Positions 1-8,229 of a stretch of DNA of 64,000 nt are shown here, piece after piece; position 1 is the first letter of the stretch; each line of letters begins with the position of its first letter. A program made the position numbers and the translations under genes. The DNA lies in the NCBI RefSeq assembly GCF_001427285.1, contig NZ_LMFV01000045.1, positions 77,676 through 141,675 on the forward strand, given 5' to 3'. This DNA comes from Mesorhizobium sp. Root552 (lineage in GTDB: Bacteria; Pseudomonadota; Alphaproteobacteria; Rhizobiales; Rhizobiaceae). The notes beneath the pieces were generated by a model. The model was not told the DNA's origin. It made no database searches and was given only the letters and a program-made list of their open reading frames with translations.

Positions 1-1067
1 GCGGCTCGATTTACGACACGCATACCGACGGGTCCGGCATCTGCCTGTCGTCGCGCTTGCGCCCGATCCTGAGCATGCGACCGAAGTACGATCACTTCCT
101 GGCTCAGGCTCCCTGGCAGTACCCGGCCGATCTCCACTTGATCTACTGGCTGGAGACGATGGGATACGAGTACGACGTGATCACGGACGAAGACGTGACG
201 TATGAGGGGCTCGCGCGCCTCGAAAACTACAACGTGATCATCACCGGCTCGCATCCGGAGCATAACACCGGCACGCAGCTCGACGCGCTGCACAACTATA
301 CCCAGCGCGGCGGCCGCCTGATGTATATGGGCGCCGATGCCTGGTACTGGGTGCACACATTCCACCCGGCCTACGACGATCAGGGCCGTGGCGTCGTTAC
401 CGAGATGCGGCGCTGTGAGTCGGGCATTCGCACTTGGCGTGCCGATCCCGGCGAATACTACCACCAAAGCAACGGCGAACTGGGCGGCATGTGGCGCTTC
501 CGCGGTCGCTACCTGCACTCGGTGGCCGGCGTCGGCATGTCGTCCGAAGGGTTCGACATCTCGTCGTACTTTACCCGTACGAAGGACAGTCTCGATCCTC
601 GCGTATCCTGGGCGTTCAAAGGGATCGACTACGACGAAAAGCTCGGCAACTTCGGCCTTGTCGGGGGCGGCGCGGCCGGCCTCGAACTGGATATCGTCGA
701 CACGATGCTCGGCTCCCCGCCGCACACACTTGCGGTCGCTACTTCGGCGGGTCGTCACACGGAAGCATACCTGCTTGTCACGGAAGACTTCGGCTTCAAC
801 CAGCAGGGCCTCGACGGCACGGTGCACCCGCGTGTTCGCGGCGACATCGCGTTCCATGAGACGCCGAATGGCGGTGGCTGTTTCTCGTTTTCATCCATCG
901 CATTTTGCGGCTCGCTTCCCTGGAACGACTGCAAGAACAACATCTCTACCCTGGTGAAAAACGTGCTCGACCGCTTCTCCAAGGACGGACCGCTTCCGGC
1001 GGCACCGGCGGGGTCGGTCAAGTATCGCGGCCGCGCGGACTACGAACCCGCGTCGCTGGGTAGCTGA
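1..1067 (+). CDS. N,N-dimethylformamidase large (beta) subunit, C-terminal part; 5' end outside window
   Basis: The frame is open from the first bases, so about 354 C-terminal residues are visible of a family that is usually near 760 residues. DMFase hydrolyses N,N-dimethylformamide to dimethylamine and formate, using a mononuclear iron held by two Tyr and one Glu. The visible part has the family's C-terminal amidotransferase-like fold pattern: ITGSHPEH, GGRLMYMGADAWYW, TEMRRCESGIRTW, FGLVGGGAAG, HETPNGGG and FCGSLPWND. I cannot place the iron ligands without an alignment. A TTG at 57 could be taken as a start, but the in-frame residues before it (THTDGSG, SSRLRP) also fit the family. No small subunit (DmfA1) is visible; it is usually encoded just upstream. 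The gene leads a tight plus-strand run to 3959. Family confident; the exact amide substrate is inferred. Confidence 0.88.
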   Translation, partial: GSIYDTHTDGSGICLSSRLRPILSMRPKYDHFLAQAPWQYPADLHLIYWLETMGYEYDVITDEDVTYEGLARLENYNVIITGSHPEHNTGTQLDALHNYTQRGGRLMYMGADAWYWVHTFHPAYDDQGRGVVTEMRRCESGIRTWRADPGEYYHQSNGELGGMWRFRGRYLHSVAGVGMSSEGFDISSYFTRTKDSLDPRVSWAFKGIDYDEKLGNFGLVGGGAAGLELDIVDTMLGSPPHTLAVATSAGRHTEAYLLVTEDFGFNQQGLDGTVHPRVRGDIAFHETPNGGGCFSFSSIAFCGSLPWNDCKNNISTLVKNVLDRFSKDGPLPAAPAGSVKYRGRADYEPASLGS

Positions 1068-1085
1068 TCCTTCCAGATGAATGAC

Positions 1086-1116
1086 AGCTCACGCCTGGCG
1101 CTGCCCGGCGTGAGCT
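1086..1116 (+). other. intergenic stem-loop after the dimethylformamidase gene
   Basis: A perfect 10-bp inverted repeat (AGCTCACGCC at 1086-1095 and GGCGTGAGCT at 1107-1116) with an 11-nt loop lies 19 nt after the stop codon and 26 nt before the next start. No T-run follows, so it is more likely an mRNA 3'-end stabiliser or a partial terminator than a full intrinsic terminator. It would set the first gene's mRNA level apart from the downstream genes. Confidence 0.55.
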
Positions 1117-1142
1117 CCACCAGTCTCGTGATGAGGTAAGCC

Positions 1143-2213
1143 GTGTTACATCGCCCGGAACTTGGCTACTACGACGAAGGACAGGACTTCGCTGCTGCCA
1201 CATTCTATGAAAAGTCGCTCAACGCGCCCGGCCATGCGCGGATGCTGCCGCCTTCCGCCTTTCGCTCCCGGGTTTTCCCGTTGCTGGAAGACGAGGTGAT
1301 TTGGGCGAAAGACTGGGTTTGTGTCGGCTGCGAGCAACAAATTTCCAATGCCGGAGACCTGCTTCCGTTTACGGTAGGGGTTCACGGAATCCACGTTCAG
1401 AGAACTTCCGATGGCTTTGAAGCCCGGTTCAACAAGGCTCAGCACGGAGGCTGCCGGATAATACCGGCGCAATGCCAGACCGGCACGAAGACGCGATGCT
1501 CATTTACTTCGTGCGGTTACAGCAGGGACCGTGATGTCATACCTGCAACCGATCTGGGTAGCGATACACCCGAGATGCATCAGTATCTGGGGCTGCAACC
1601 GGACCGGCTTCTCAAGGCGCAAGTCGCGTCGTTGCATTCCCTCCTGTTCGTCAATCTTGATCCTTCAACGCCGCTTCCAGCCCGTTCATGGGACGAACTT
1701 GGTTCTTTTGGATTCTTCGACGGTGACAGGCAAGTTCGCCGTGCCGGCAAATGGCTGGAATACGATGCCAACTGGAAATTACTCGGCCAACACCTGACCC
1801 GCGGCATGACGATCTCGGCAAGCGACGACGACGGCTGGATCGTAACCGAGAGTTCCGACAGTTCGCCGGTCATGAGAGCTGCCTGGCTGTTTCCAAACCT
1901 GGTTCTGATCAAGGCGGGAGACGAGACCTGCGTGATCGTCCTGCAGCCAACGGCAGTCGGGCGCACAATGTGCCGAATTGGCATATACGGCCCAAATCCA
2001 ACATCGTTTGCCGAATGGCAAATGCGCCTGGACCGATTGGCGGAAGGCGCAATCGAAGCCCATCGTTTTATTTCAAACTGGGGAACGGCGTCGCAGCCGG
2101 AAAGCATCGGGCGTGAGCTGCCATATCAGGCGGATGCGGTGGGGCTTTGGATGCAGGGCCAGATCGCCAAACGCGCCGGCAAGTCCCAAGCCAAACATCT
2201 TGCTACCTTGTAG
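1143..2213 (+). CDS. Rieske-oxygenase-alpha-like protein lacking iron ligands
   Basis: A 356-residue protein with a GTG start preceded by GATGAGG. It has the overall layout of a Rieske ring-hydroxylating oxygenase alpha subunit: an N-terminal VFPLLEDEVIWAKDWVCVG segment, then the region where the C-X-H...C-X2-H cluster motif should be, then LLFVNLDPSTP and a catalytic-domain start at YDANWK. At the four Rieske ligand positions it has Ala99, His101, Cys119 and Thr122, with family-like spacing. After NWK the usual E-N-x-x-E-x-x-H-x4-H helix is replaced by LLGQHLTRGM, so the mononuclear-iron His pair is also absent. The intact family member at 62491-63666 shows what is missing. Probably not an oxygenase; a binding or structural role with the amidase operon is inference. 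Other Cys residues (104, 114, 127) might bind a different metal. Confidence 0.72.
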   Translation: MLHRPELGYYDEGQDFAAATFYEKSLNAPGHARMLPPSAFRSRVFPLLEDEVIWAKDWVCVGCEQQISNAGDLLPFTVGVHGIHVQRTSDGFEARFNKAQHGGCRIIPAQCQTGTKTRCSFTSCGYSRDRDVIPATDLGSDTPEMHQYLGLQPDRLLKAQVASLHSLLFVNLDPSTPLPARSWDELGSFGFFDGDRQVRRAGKWLEYDANWKLLGQHLTRGMTISASDDDGWIVTESSDSSPVMRAAWLFPNLVLIKAGDETCVIVLQPTAVGRTMCRIGIYGPNPTSFAEWQMRLDRLAEGAIEAHRFISNWGTASQPESIGRELPYQADAVGLWMQGQIAKRAGKSQAKHLATL

Positions 2214-2229
2214 AAGAACGGATCCGACA

Positions 2230-2910
2230 ATGGCCCAAGCATGCGAATTGAACAGCCCGGATTTCGAAGCTGCCGTATCTGCATACAAGTCTGGCGAGTT
2301 TTCCAAGGCTTATGGCATTTTCCAGCAGGAATCCGCCCGAGGCAAAGTAGAGGCAAAGCTATGGCTGGCGAACATGTCTGCCGCCGGCGAGGGGACGGCT
2401 TCGTCGCTTGAATCTGCGTTCCAATACTACATGGAGGCGGCGGAGGCGGGGTCGGTCGAAGCCCAAAACAATGTGGGCGCCATGCTCAGCATGGGGCAGG
2501 GCGTCAATGCCGATGCAGAGCAGGGCAGGACCTGGCTGGAGAAGGCGGCAGGCCAAGGCGACCCCTTTGCCCAGTTCAATCTCGCGACTGTTTTGTGGAA
2601 GGCGCAAGAACTGCCCGACAATTTGCAAAGTGCCGCATATTGGTTCGAAAAGGCGGCAGCGTCAGGGCACTATCCCGCCCAGGCGCGTCTTGGGTACATG
2701 TACTCCAAGGGCATTGGCGTGGAGAAGGATCGCGTCAAGGCATTTGTGTGGCTGTCTCTTGCCGCCCAGCATGGCGTTGGCAGCGCGCTGGCTGCGCTCG
2801 AAACAACCACCGAAGCAATGTCATCCGAAGAAAAGGCGGCTGGGGCAACTCAGTTGGATGCGTATCGGGCCACTTCGGCGCCGGTCGTTTCTTCCATCAA
2901 GATTCCATAG
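2230..2910 (+). CDS. Sel1-repeat (TPR-like) protein
   Basis: A 226-residue protein starting at ATG 2230, 16 bp after the previous stop. It contains about five Sel1-like helical repeats of 36-38 residues, for example A-LWLANMSAAGEGTASSLE, AQNNVGAMLSMGQGVNADAE and AQARLGYMYSKGIGVEKDR. Sel1 repeats form solenoids for protein-protein contacts. There is no signal peptide at this start, so it is probably cytoplasmic. An in-frame start at 1978 exists but lies deep inside the upstream gene and is not favoured. Position in the amidase operon suggests an adaptor or assembly role, which is inference. Confidence 0.8.
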   Translation: MAQACELNSPDFEAAVSAYKSGEFSKAYGIFQQESARGKVEAKLWLANMSAAGEGTASSLESAFQYYMEAAEAGSVEAQNNVGAMLSMGQGVNADAEQGRTWLEKAAGQGDPFAQFNLATVLWKAQELPDNLQSAAYWFEKAAASGHYPAQARLGYMYSKGIGVEKDRVKAFVWLSLAAQHGVGSALAALETTTEAMSSEEKAAGATQLDAYRATSAPVVSSIKIP

Positions 2911-2921
2911 AGACAAGAGCC

Positions 2922-3239
2922 GTGGCCTATAGTGTCCAACAGATAAAATTCGAATTCCTCGGATTGATCAAAGAGTATGGACAGAATCCAGACGATTGGT
3001 TTGTTGGAACTGCCGAAGATGTTCATTCTCAACTGTTTGACGTCAATTCCGTCGACGAGAGCGGGGATACATGGGTTTGGAAACCCACGCTTTCGCCTTC
3101 TGCCGCGAAAATGATCCATCAATTCCTTGTTTATCGCATTGGAGTGCGGCCCGCGTTCACGCAGGAAGGGCCAATAGTATTCATGTTCAAACGGAAAATT
3201 GCCGCGAAGCTGAAGAGTCAGGAAGCAAGATCTATTTGA
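2922..3239 (+). CDS. small protein of unknown function
   Basis: A 105-residue protein with a GTG start, 11 bp after the Sel1 gene and 12 bp before the regulator gene. I do not recognise it. It looks soluble, with an alpha/beta pattern (VQQIKFEFLGLIKEYG, DDWFVGTAEDVHSQLFDVN, GDTWVWKPTLSPSAAKMI) and a basic C-terminus. It does not resemble the dimethylformamidase small subunit as I know it. Tight spacing on both sides is the main support that it is a real gene. Confidence 0.6.
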   Translation: MAYSVQQIKFEFLGLIKEYGQNPDDWFVGTAEDVHSQLFDVNSVDESGDTWVWKPTLSPSAAKMIHQFLVYRIGVRPAFTQEGPIVFMFKRKIAAKLKSQEARSI

Positions 3240-3251
3240 AAGAGGGGTTTC

Positions 3252-3959
3252 ATGACAAAGGCGATCGTGCATCAACTGAACCCGGATGATTGCGATCGTG
3301 TTGCCGGAGATCTCACCCCCTTGCGGAGCGGCGCAGGCGCCGATCATCCATATCCGCCTTGCCCGTCCCTGTTGCAAATCGCGATCGGTCGCGAAGTGCG
3401 GGATTGGAGAAGGTATCACGATCTCAATGGGTTGGACCTTGCGAATGCGGCGGGTATTTCGCTCGGCATGTTGTCGCGTATCGAAAACGGGACCGTTGCC
3501 CCTTCCATGGGGACCTTGCGAGCCATTGCAAGGGCGCTCGGGTTGCCGCTGACTTCGCTGTTGCGGCGTTATGAGAAGAACCAGGGTGCAATTTTCGTCA
3601 AACGGAATTCGTCAGACGCCCGAAGCAAGTCCGGCTCGCAGGACGTTGAGATAGTGCGCGATCATCCTTGTGGCAGCGCTGTTTCTGTCGATGCACGTAT
3701 CGTCGTGCTCGCTGACCAGGGAATTGAATTCGATCTCGAAGACAACGATGTGATTGTTCTGTATTGCCTGGAGGGTGAATTCGACTGTGTCCGCACCCAG
3801 GACGCCTATCGGTTGTCACCCGGGGATACATTGATATTGCGGGACTTCAGCCGCTGTCTGGTGAAAAAGACCGGCAGGGATCGGACTTCGTTCGTCTGCG
3901 CCCATTATCATCCATGCGCACAGACATCTTCCGCTGCCGGCCTTCGTTCGAGCGTCTAG
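3252..3959 (+). CDS. XRE-family regulator with C-terminal cupin domain
   Basis: A 235-residue protein. Residues about 40-105 are an XRE helix-turn-helix (LQIAIGREVRDWR, LANAAGISLGMLSRIENG, LRAIARALGLPLTSLL). Residues about 150-225 form a small cupin fold (VIVLYCLEGEFDC, YRLSPGDTLILRDFS). This architecture is common in regulators of amino-acid, polyamine and amine catabolism, with the cupin as the effector pocket. It closes the tight plus-strand run and is followed by tandem stem-loops. It probably controls this operon, but no operator was identified. Confidence 0.85.
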   Translation: MTKAIVHQLNPDDCDRVAGDLTPLRSGAGADHPYPPCPSLLQIAIGREVRDWRRYHDLNGLDLANAAGISLGMLSRIENGTVAPSMGTLRAIARALGLPLTSLLRRYEKNQGAIFVKRNSSDARSKSGSQDVEIVRDHPCGSAVSVDARIVVLADQGIEFDLEDNDVIVLYCLEGEFDCVRTQDAYRLSPGDTLILRDFSRCLVKKTGRDRTSFVCAHYHPCAQTSSAAGLRSSV

Positions 3960-3961
3960 GT

Positions 3962-4001
3962 TTCCAGCCAACCTATGCTGGAACGCCAACTACGATTGGC
4001 G
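3962..4001 (+). terminator. two tandem stem-loops at the end of the amidase operon
   Basis: Two perfect inverted repeats sit back to back two bases after the regulator stop codon: TTCCAGC (3962-3968) with GCTGGAA (3977-3983), and CGCCAA (3984-3989) with TTGGCG (3996-4001). No T-tract follows, so a rho-independent terminator is not proven; an mRNA 3'-end structure is equally possible. Confidence 0.45.
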
Positions 4002-4197
4002 CTCGTCAGAGGCAGATTTCGAGCCTTGGGCCTCGATTGGTCATGATGGCAAATCCCATGCCGAACGTCCTCGATCTGCCCCGATCTAGTCTCTTTAGAT
4101 ACTAGACTTTTGTCATATTTCGTATGATGCTAATGGAGACTCGGCACTAGGCAATTCGTACATATAGATCGTCGGTAGAGATTGGATCCGTCTGACA

Positions 4198-5508
4198 ATG
4201 TTGAATCGCCGGCAGACCCTTGCTTTGGCTGGAGCTGCAGCGCTGAGCCTGGCCGCGCCCAACGTGCTCCGTCACGCGGTGGCCGAAGGGAGCGTCGGCA
4301 GTGTGTGGCTGGGTCCGGGTCCCCGGCTCAAGATTGGCATTCTATGGTCGCTGACGGGACATTTGGCCCTGATCGAAAAGCCATCCTATGACGTCGCCTT
4401 GTTTTGGATAGACAAGACAAATCGTGCCGGGGGCGTGGCGGGTTTCCAGATTGAGCCTGTCGTGGTCGATGCGAGATCCGATCTGCAGGCGTACAGGAAC
4501 GGCATTCTGCGACTTCTCACACACGACAATGTCCTGGCGACCTTCGGAGGCTATACGTCAGCCAGCCGGCGGGCGATCATGCCACTGGTTACGAAGCATA
4601 ATGGCTTGCTGTACTACCCGACTTGTTACGAAGGCAGGGAATGCTGGCAGAATATAATATGCACGGGGCCGATATCCAATCAGCATTCTCTGGATCTTGT
4701 TTCGTACATGGTGAACAACTATGGCAAGAACGCTTTCTTCGTAGGTTCAAATTATATATGGGCGTGGGAATCAAATAGAAATGCCCGATACCAGCTTGAG
4801 AAAGTTGGTGGAAAATTGCTTAGCGAAAAATATATACCGCTTGGCCATGACCTTTCCGGTCCTATTATATCCGAAATAATTGCAAAGAAGGCCGATTGGA
4901 TATTTTCCACGGTGATTGCGGATTCGGACATATTTTTCCGCAAGGCTTTTGCGCGTGCCGGATTGACGTCGAGCGACGTACCGATCGCATCCCTCACGAC
5001 CTCCGAAATGGAAATTCGCACAATCGGCGAGTCTTACGGAGAGGGTCACATATTGTGTGCCCCATATTTCCAGAGCCTGCAGAGCGAGACGAACCGGCTC
5101 TTTGTATCGGAATTTCTTTCCAGCCCGTATGGCGGGAGCGGTGTGACGCACTTCAATATGGAAGAAACGTATCTGTCCCTGGTGTATTTCAAGAAAGCCG
5201 TTGAAAGTATTGTTCAAAAATACGGCGACAGCAAACTTTCACCAGAATTGATTTTGTCTGAATCACGAAATCTTGGGATAAGCACCTCAGAATCGCCGGA
5301 AGGCGAAGTTTTCCTAGATCCTCTAAATTTGAATAGCTGGCTGACACCGAGAATTGGAAAATTCAATTCGGGAGGTCAACTGGACATGCTTTGGGAGCGA
5401 AAAGAGACGGTCTCTCCGATGCCGTATTTGCTTTATCCCGCCAGGGGAATTTGCAGGGCAGATGGCCTGCATCTGCCGGGTGGGAAAATTGTGAAGGCCG
5501 CGTCGTGA
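4198..5508 (+). CDS. urea/short-chain-amide type periplasmic binding protein (UrtA/FmdD/AmiC-like)
   Basis: A 436-residue protein with an N-terminal export signal (LNRRQTLALAGAAALSLAAP) that has a twin-arginine pair and may use Tat. The mature part is a type-I periplasmic binding fold of the urea/amide group: KIGILWSLTG, INKAGGV-like WIDKTNRAGGV, IEPVVVDARSDLQ, FGGYTSASRRAIMPL and YYPTCYEGRECWQN. No permease or ATPase genes follow; instead a hybrid histidine kinase starts 25 bp downstream. That points to a sensing role, though a transporter could lie left of the window. The gene is visibly AT-richer than most neighbours. Confidence 0.85.
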   Translation: MLNRRQTLALAGAAALSLAAPNVLRHAVAEGSVGSVWLGPGPRLKIGILWSLTGHLALIEKPSYDVALFWIDKTNRAGGVAGFQIEPVVVDARSDLQAYRNGILRLLTHDNVLATFGGYTSASRRAIMPLVTKHNGLLYYPTCYEGRECWQNIICTGPISNQHSLDLVSYMVNNYGKNAFFVGSNYIWAWESNRNARYQLEKVGGKLLSEKYIPLGHDLSGPIISEIIAKKADWIFSTVIADSDIFFRKAFARAGLTSSDVPIASLTTSEMEIRTIGESYGEGHILCAPYFQSLQSETNRLFVSEFLSSPYGGSGVTHFNMEETYLSLVYFKKAVESIVQKYGDSKLSPELILSESRNLGISTSESPEGEVFLDPLNLNSWLTPRIGKFNSGGQLDMLWERKETVSPMPYLLYPARGICRADGLHLPGGKIVKAAS

Positions 5509-5533
5509 ATAGAGATGTCTGCGAATTGATCAG

Positions 5534-7588
5534 ATGAGTTTCATAAAATACATATTCAACAAGCTTTCCGTTGGGCAAAAGATTCTAATTGTCATTGCTG
5601 TCGAGATATTGTCGTACTCGACGATAACGGCGATTGCTATTTATCAAATACATTTGATGGGAAATGAAATTCGCCAGATGGCGAATACATACATTCCCCT
5701 GCTTTCCGCGACGACGTCGATCCGGCACCAAGTGCAGGACGAGAGGCTGCACTTCAAGGACATCGTGGTTGCCGGCGACCGTGTCGTCTACGACAAGGAG
5801 TCGGAGGAAGTCTATATAAATGCCCGGGCCAGCTACCGAGTGGCAAATGCGAAGATCAACGAACTGATCACGTCCTCGGAAGATATGGTCCGGGAGGCGA
5901 TGTCGGGGACGGACGGACGTGCCTCCATTCTGGATGGATTCGCGCCGAAGCTGCTGCGAGAGCTTAAAAGAATCCGGGACGCCCAGATCCGGACCACGGA
6001 TCGCGTGAACGAGATATTCACCCACGTTGAGGACGGCTCGTTCCTGATGGGAATGGAACTTGTCCAGGATGTAACCGCGAGCGAGAACGTTCTGCTCGGC
6101 TCTCTTGATAGCCTTGAATCCGAATTGCAGGGGGTGAAGGCTGCTTCCGCGGACTATGCTTCCCGCGCCGAAATTGCTTCCTATCGCATGACGATCCTGG
6201 CATCGATCGCCACGGTCTGCGTCGTCATGATTATTTTCTTCATTGTGGTGAAGCGCCAGATCGCCGTCCCGCTGCATACGTTGACTGACTCAATCAGGAG
6301 CTTCAATCCGCTGAAGCCCGGGGACATGTCGGGAGACGAAAACGAACATACCAACCTGATGGTTCGCAGCGACGAGCTTGGCATGGTGGCGCGAAGCCTC
6401 AAGGAGTTGAAGCAAACCCTGAGATTGCAGGGAAATGCTCTCACTCAAGCCAAAGAGGCTGCCGAACGCGCCGACTTGGCCAAAACGAAATTCCTGGCGG
6501 CGGCTAGCCATGACCTGCGCCAGCCTCTTCACGCCATGCAAATGTACATCGCTGCCTTGCAGCAAAGAACGCAGAACAAGGATATGCTCGGCATAATCGA
6601 CGACTTGCAGGAAGTTTCATTCGCTGCGAGCCGGCTGCTGAATTCATTGCTCGATGTGTCGCAACTGGAAGCCGGAGCCATCCGGCCCACGCTGGAAGTG
6701 TTTCCCGTTCAGGATCTGCTGGACCGTGTTGAAATATCCTTCGCACCGGTTGCATCGCGCAAAGGACTTTCCCTTCGAGCGGTGCCATCTTCTCTGTTTG
6801 TTCACAGCGATCCGGCGTTGATGGAACGCATCGTGGGCAACCTTGTTTCGAACGCGATCCGATATACGGAAAAGGGCAAAATCCTGATTGGTTGCCGACG
6901 CCATGGCGCGGAAGTCTGTATTCAGGTGGTGGACGCCGGCCCCGGCATCCCCGTTCATTTGCAAGAAGCGATCTTCGACGACTTCTATCAGATCAGCAAT
7001 GATGAGCGCGACAGAAGCAAAGGAATTGGCTTGGGGTTGGCCATAGTGCGGCGTTTGTCCGAATGCCTGAACCACAAAATCCAGGTTCGTTCCCTGGTTG
7101 GAAGGGGATCGAATTTCGGCGTCGTGACCAATCGAGCGAGGCTAGCCCTTTGGTCCGCGAAAGGCCAGGGGCGATCGGAAAACGTCGATAGTTTCCACGA
7201 CTTATCCGATCTCAACATACTCTTGATCGAAGATGACAAGGATGTCGCGAAAGCCACTTCATTGCTGCTGCAGTCGTGGAAGTGCAACGTTATCGTTTTG
7301 CAGAACTCTGTCGAAGTTTTGACATTCCTGGAGTTGCAGCCGTGGGTTCCGGACATCGTGATCGCGGACTATCGATTGCCCGGAGAGTTCGATGGAGTGG
7401 AGGCCATACAACGCATTCAACTGGACTTTCAGGAAGCGGTGCCGGGCGTGGTCATCACCGGGGAAAGTGACGTCAGCGCGATCAGCGAGATCCAGAAGAT
7501 GGGCTTGATGATCCTGCGGAAGCCGGTGCGCCCGGCGAAGTTGCGCCGTCTCCTGGCCTACCATGGAAAGCACCTGGCAAAGGTCTGA
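5534..7588 (+). CDS. hybrid sensor histidine kinase with C-terminal receiver domain
   Basis: A 684-residue inner-membrane sensor. TM1 is about residues 15-41, an alpha-helical periplasmic sensor follows to about 215, and TM2 (SYRMTILASIATVCVVMIIF) is about 217-240. A HAMP-like linker comes next, then HisKA with SHDLRQPLHAM (phospho-acceptor His326), HATPase (NAIRYTEKG, DAGPGIP, GIGLGLAIVRRL) and a receiver (LLIEDDKD; phospho-acceptor Asp612 in IADYRLPG; Lys in LRKPVRP). No DNA-binding output is present, so an external phosphotransfer partner or regulator is expected. With the upstream binding protein it resembles TorT/TorS-type pairs, where a periplasmic binding protein presents its ligand to the kinase. 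An amide signal is inference from the neighbours. Confidence 0.9.
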   Translation: MSFIKYIFNKLSVGQKILIVIAVEILSYSTITAIAIYQIHLMGNEIRQMANTYIPLLSATTSIRHQVQDERLHFKDIVVAGDRVVYDKESEEVYINARASYRVANAKINELITSSEDMVREAMSGTDGRASILDGFAPKLLRELKRIRDAQIRTTDRVNEIFTHVEDGSFLMGMELVQDVTASENVLLGSLDSLESELQGVKAASADYASRAEIASYRMTILASIATVCVVMIIFFIVVKRQIAVPLHTLTDSIRSFNPLKPGDMSGDENEHTNLMVRSDELGMVARSLKELKQTLRLQGNALTQAKEAAERADLAKTKFLAAASHDLRQPLHAMQMYIAALQQRTQNKDMLGIIDDLQEVSFAASRLLNSLLDVSQLEAGAIRPTLEVFPVQDLLDRVEISFAPVASRKGLSLRAVPSSLFVHSDPALMERIVGNLVSNAIRYTEKGKILIGCRRHGAEVCIQVVDAGPGIPVHLQEAIFDDFYQISNDERDRSKGIGLGLAIVRRLSECLNHKIQVRSLVGRGSNFGVVTNRARLALWSAKGQGRSENVDSFHDLSDLNILLIEDDKDVAKATSLLLQSWKCNVIVLQNSVEVLTFLELQPWVPDIVIADYRLPGEFDGVEAIQRIQLDFQEAVPGVVITGESDVSAISEIQKMGLMILRKPVRPAKLRRLLAYHGKHLAKV

Positions 7589-7617
7589 TCGGCCTTATTT
7601 TTGAAGACGAGAAAATT

Positions 7618-8085
7618 CTATTCTGTGGGGTATGTTTTCAGAAGCTTCTTCCATCTTTTCTGCAGCTTGGCGAGGTGAGCGTCATATTTCGTTTTTGCGG
7701 CGGGAAAAGTTTCGTTGCACAGGTCTATTCGATCAGGGTTTCGGGCACTTTCCAGAAGTTCGGAAAGCTCATCAATCTCCGATTGAATCTCGGAACTTGA
7801 TGTTCCCGGCCTGAATTCTTCACTGCACGACTCAACAACAACTGCACTGCGGAGAAGCCGTTCATTTATCTCTATGTTCTTTTCCATCATGAATATGAAA
7901 ACAGGGCTGCAAAGGGTGTCATCCTCAATTGCCGGCCAACTTTCTTTCATTAAATTTGCAACTTTGGTGCCGTTATTGAAATTGTGAAAATGATAGTTGC
8001 ACATGTCCGCGCGGGCTGGAAATGAGAGCGCTGTGCCTGCCAGCGTGGCCAATGTGATCAAGCAAAATTGCAGGCTCCGTGCCAC
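7618..8085 (-). CDS. secreted protein of unknown function
   Basis: A 155-residue protein with a GTG start and a strong upstream AAGGGGGA ribosome-binding site. The N-terminus is a signal peptide (LQFCLITLATLAGTALSFPARA), so the product is periplasmic or secreted. The mature part has four cysteines (in DMCNYHFH, LCSPVF, ESCSEEF and DLCNETF), suggesting two disulfides, and ends in a charged helix. I do not recognise a family. It is convergent with the hybrid kinase gene, 29 bp apart. Confidence 0.6.
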   Translation of the reverse strand: MARSLQFCLITLATLAGTALSFPARADMCNYHFHNFNNGTKVANLMKESWPAIEDDTLCSPVFIFMMEKNIEINERLLRSAVVVESCSEEFRPGTSSSEIQSEIDELSELLESARNPDRIDLCNETFPAAKTKYDAHLAKLQKRWKKLLKTYPTE

Positions 8086-8229
8086 GATATCCCCCTTGCT
8101 GAATCGCGTCGTGAAACGGTGCCAGATATTCGTGTTCAGGGCTAGGTCCTGACCCCAGGGGACTATGGGCTCCGGTGGGAACGCATTCAGAGCGCAAAAG
8201 CTAAGAATCGGAGCGAATTCAAAAGACGA

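Noticed and set aside
4100..4197. Sigma-54 or strong sigma-70 promoter before the binding-protein gene
   Set aside because: GGCAC at 4143-4147 lacks a correctly spaced TTGC, and the TTGTCA nearby has no good -10 at 16-18 bp.
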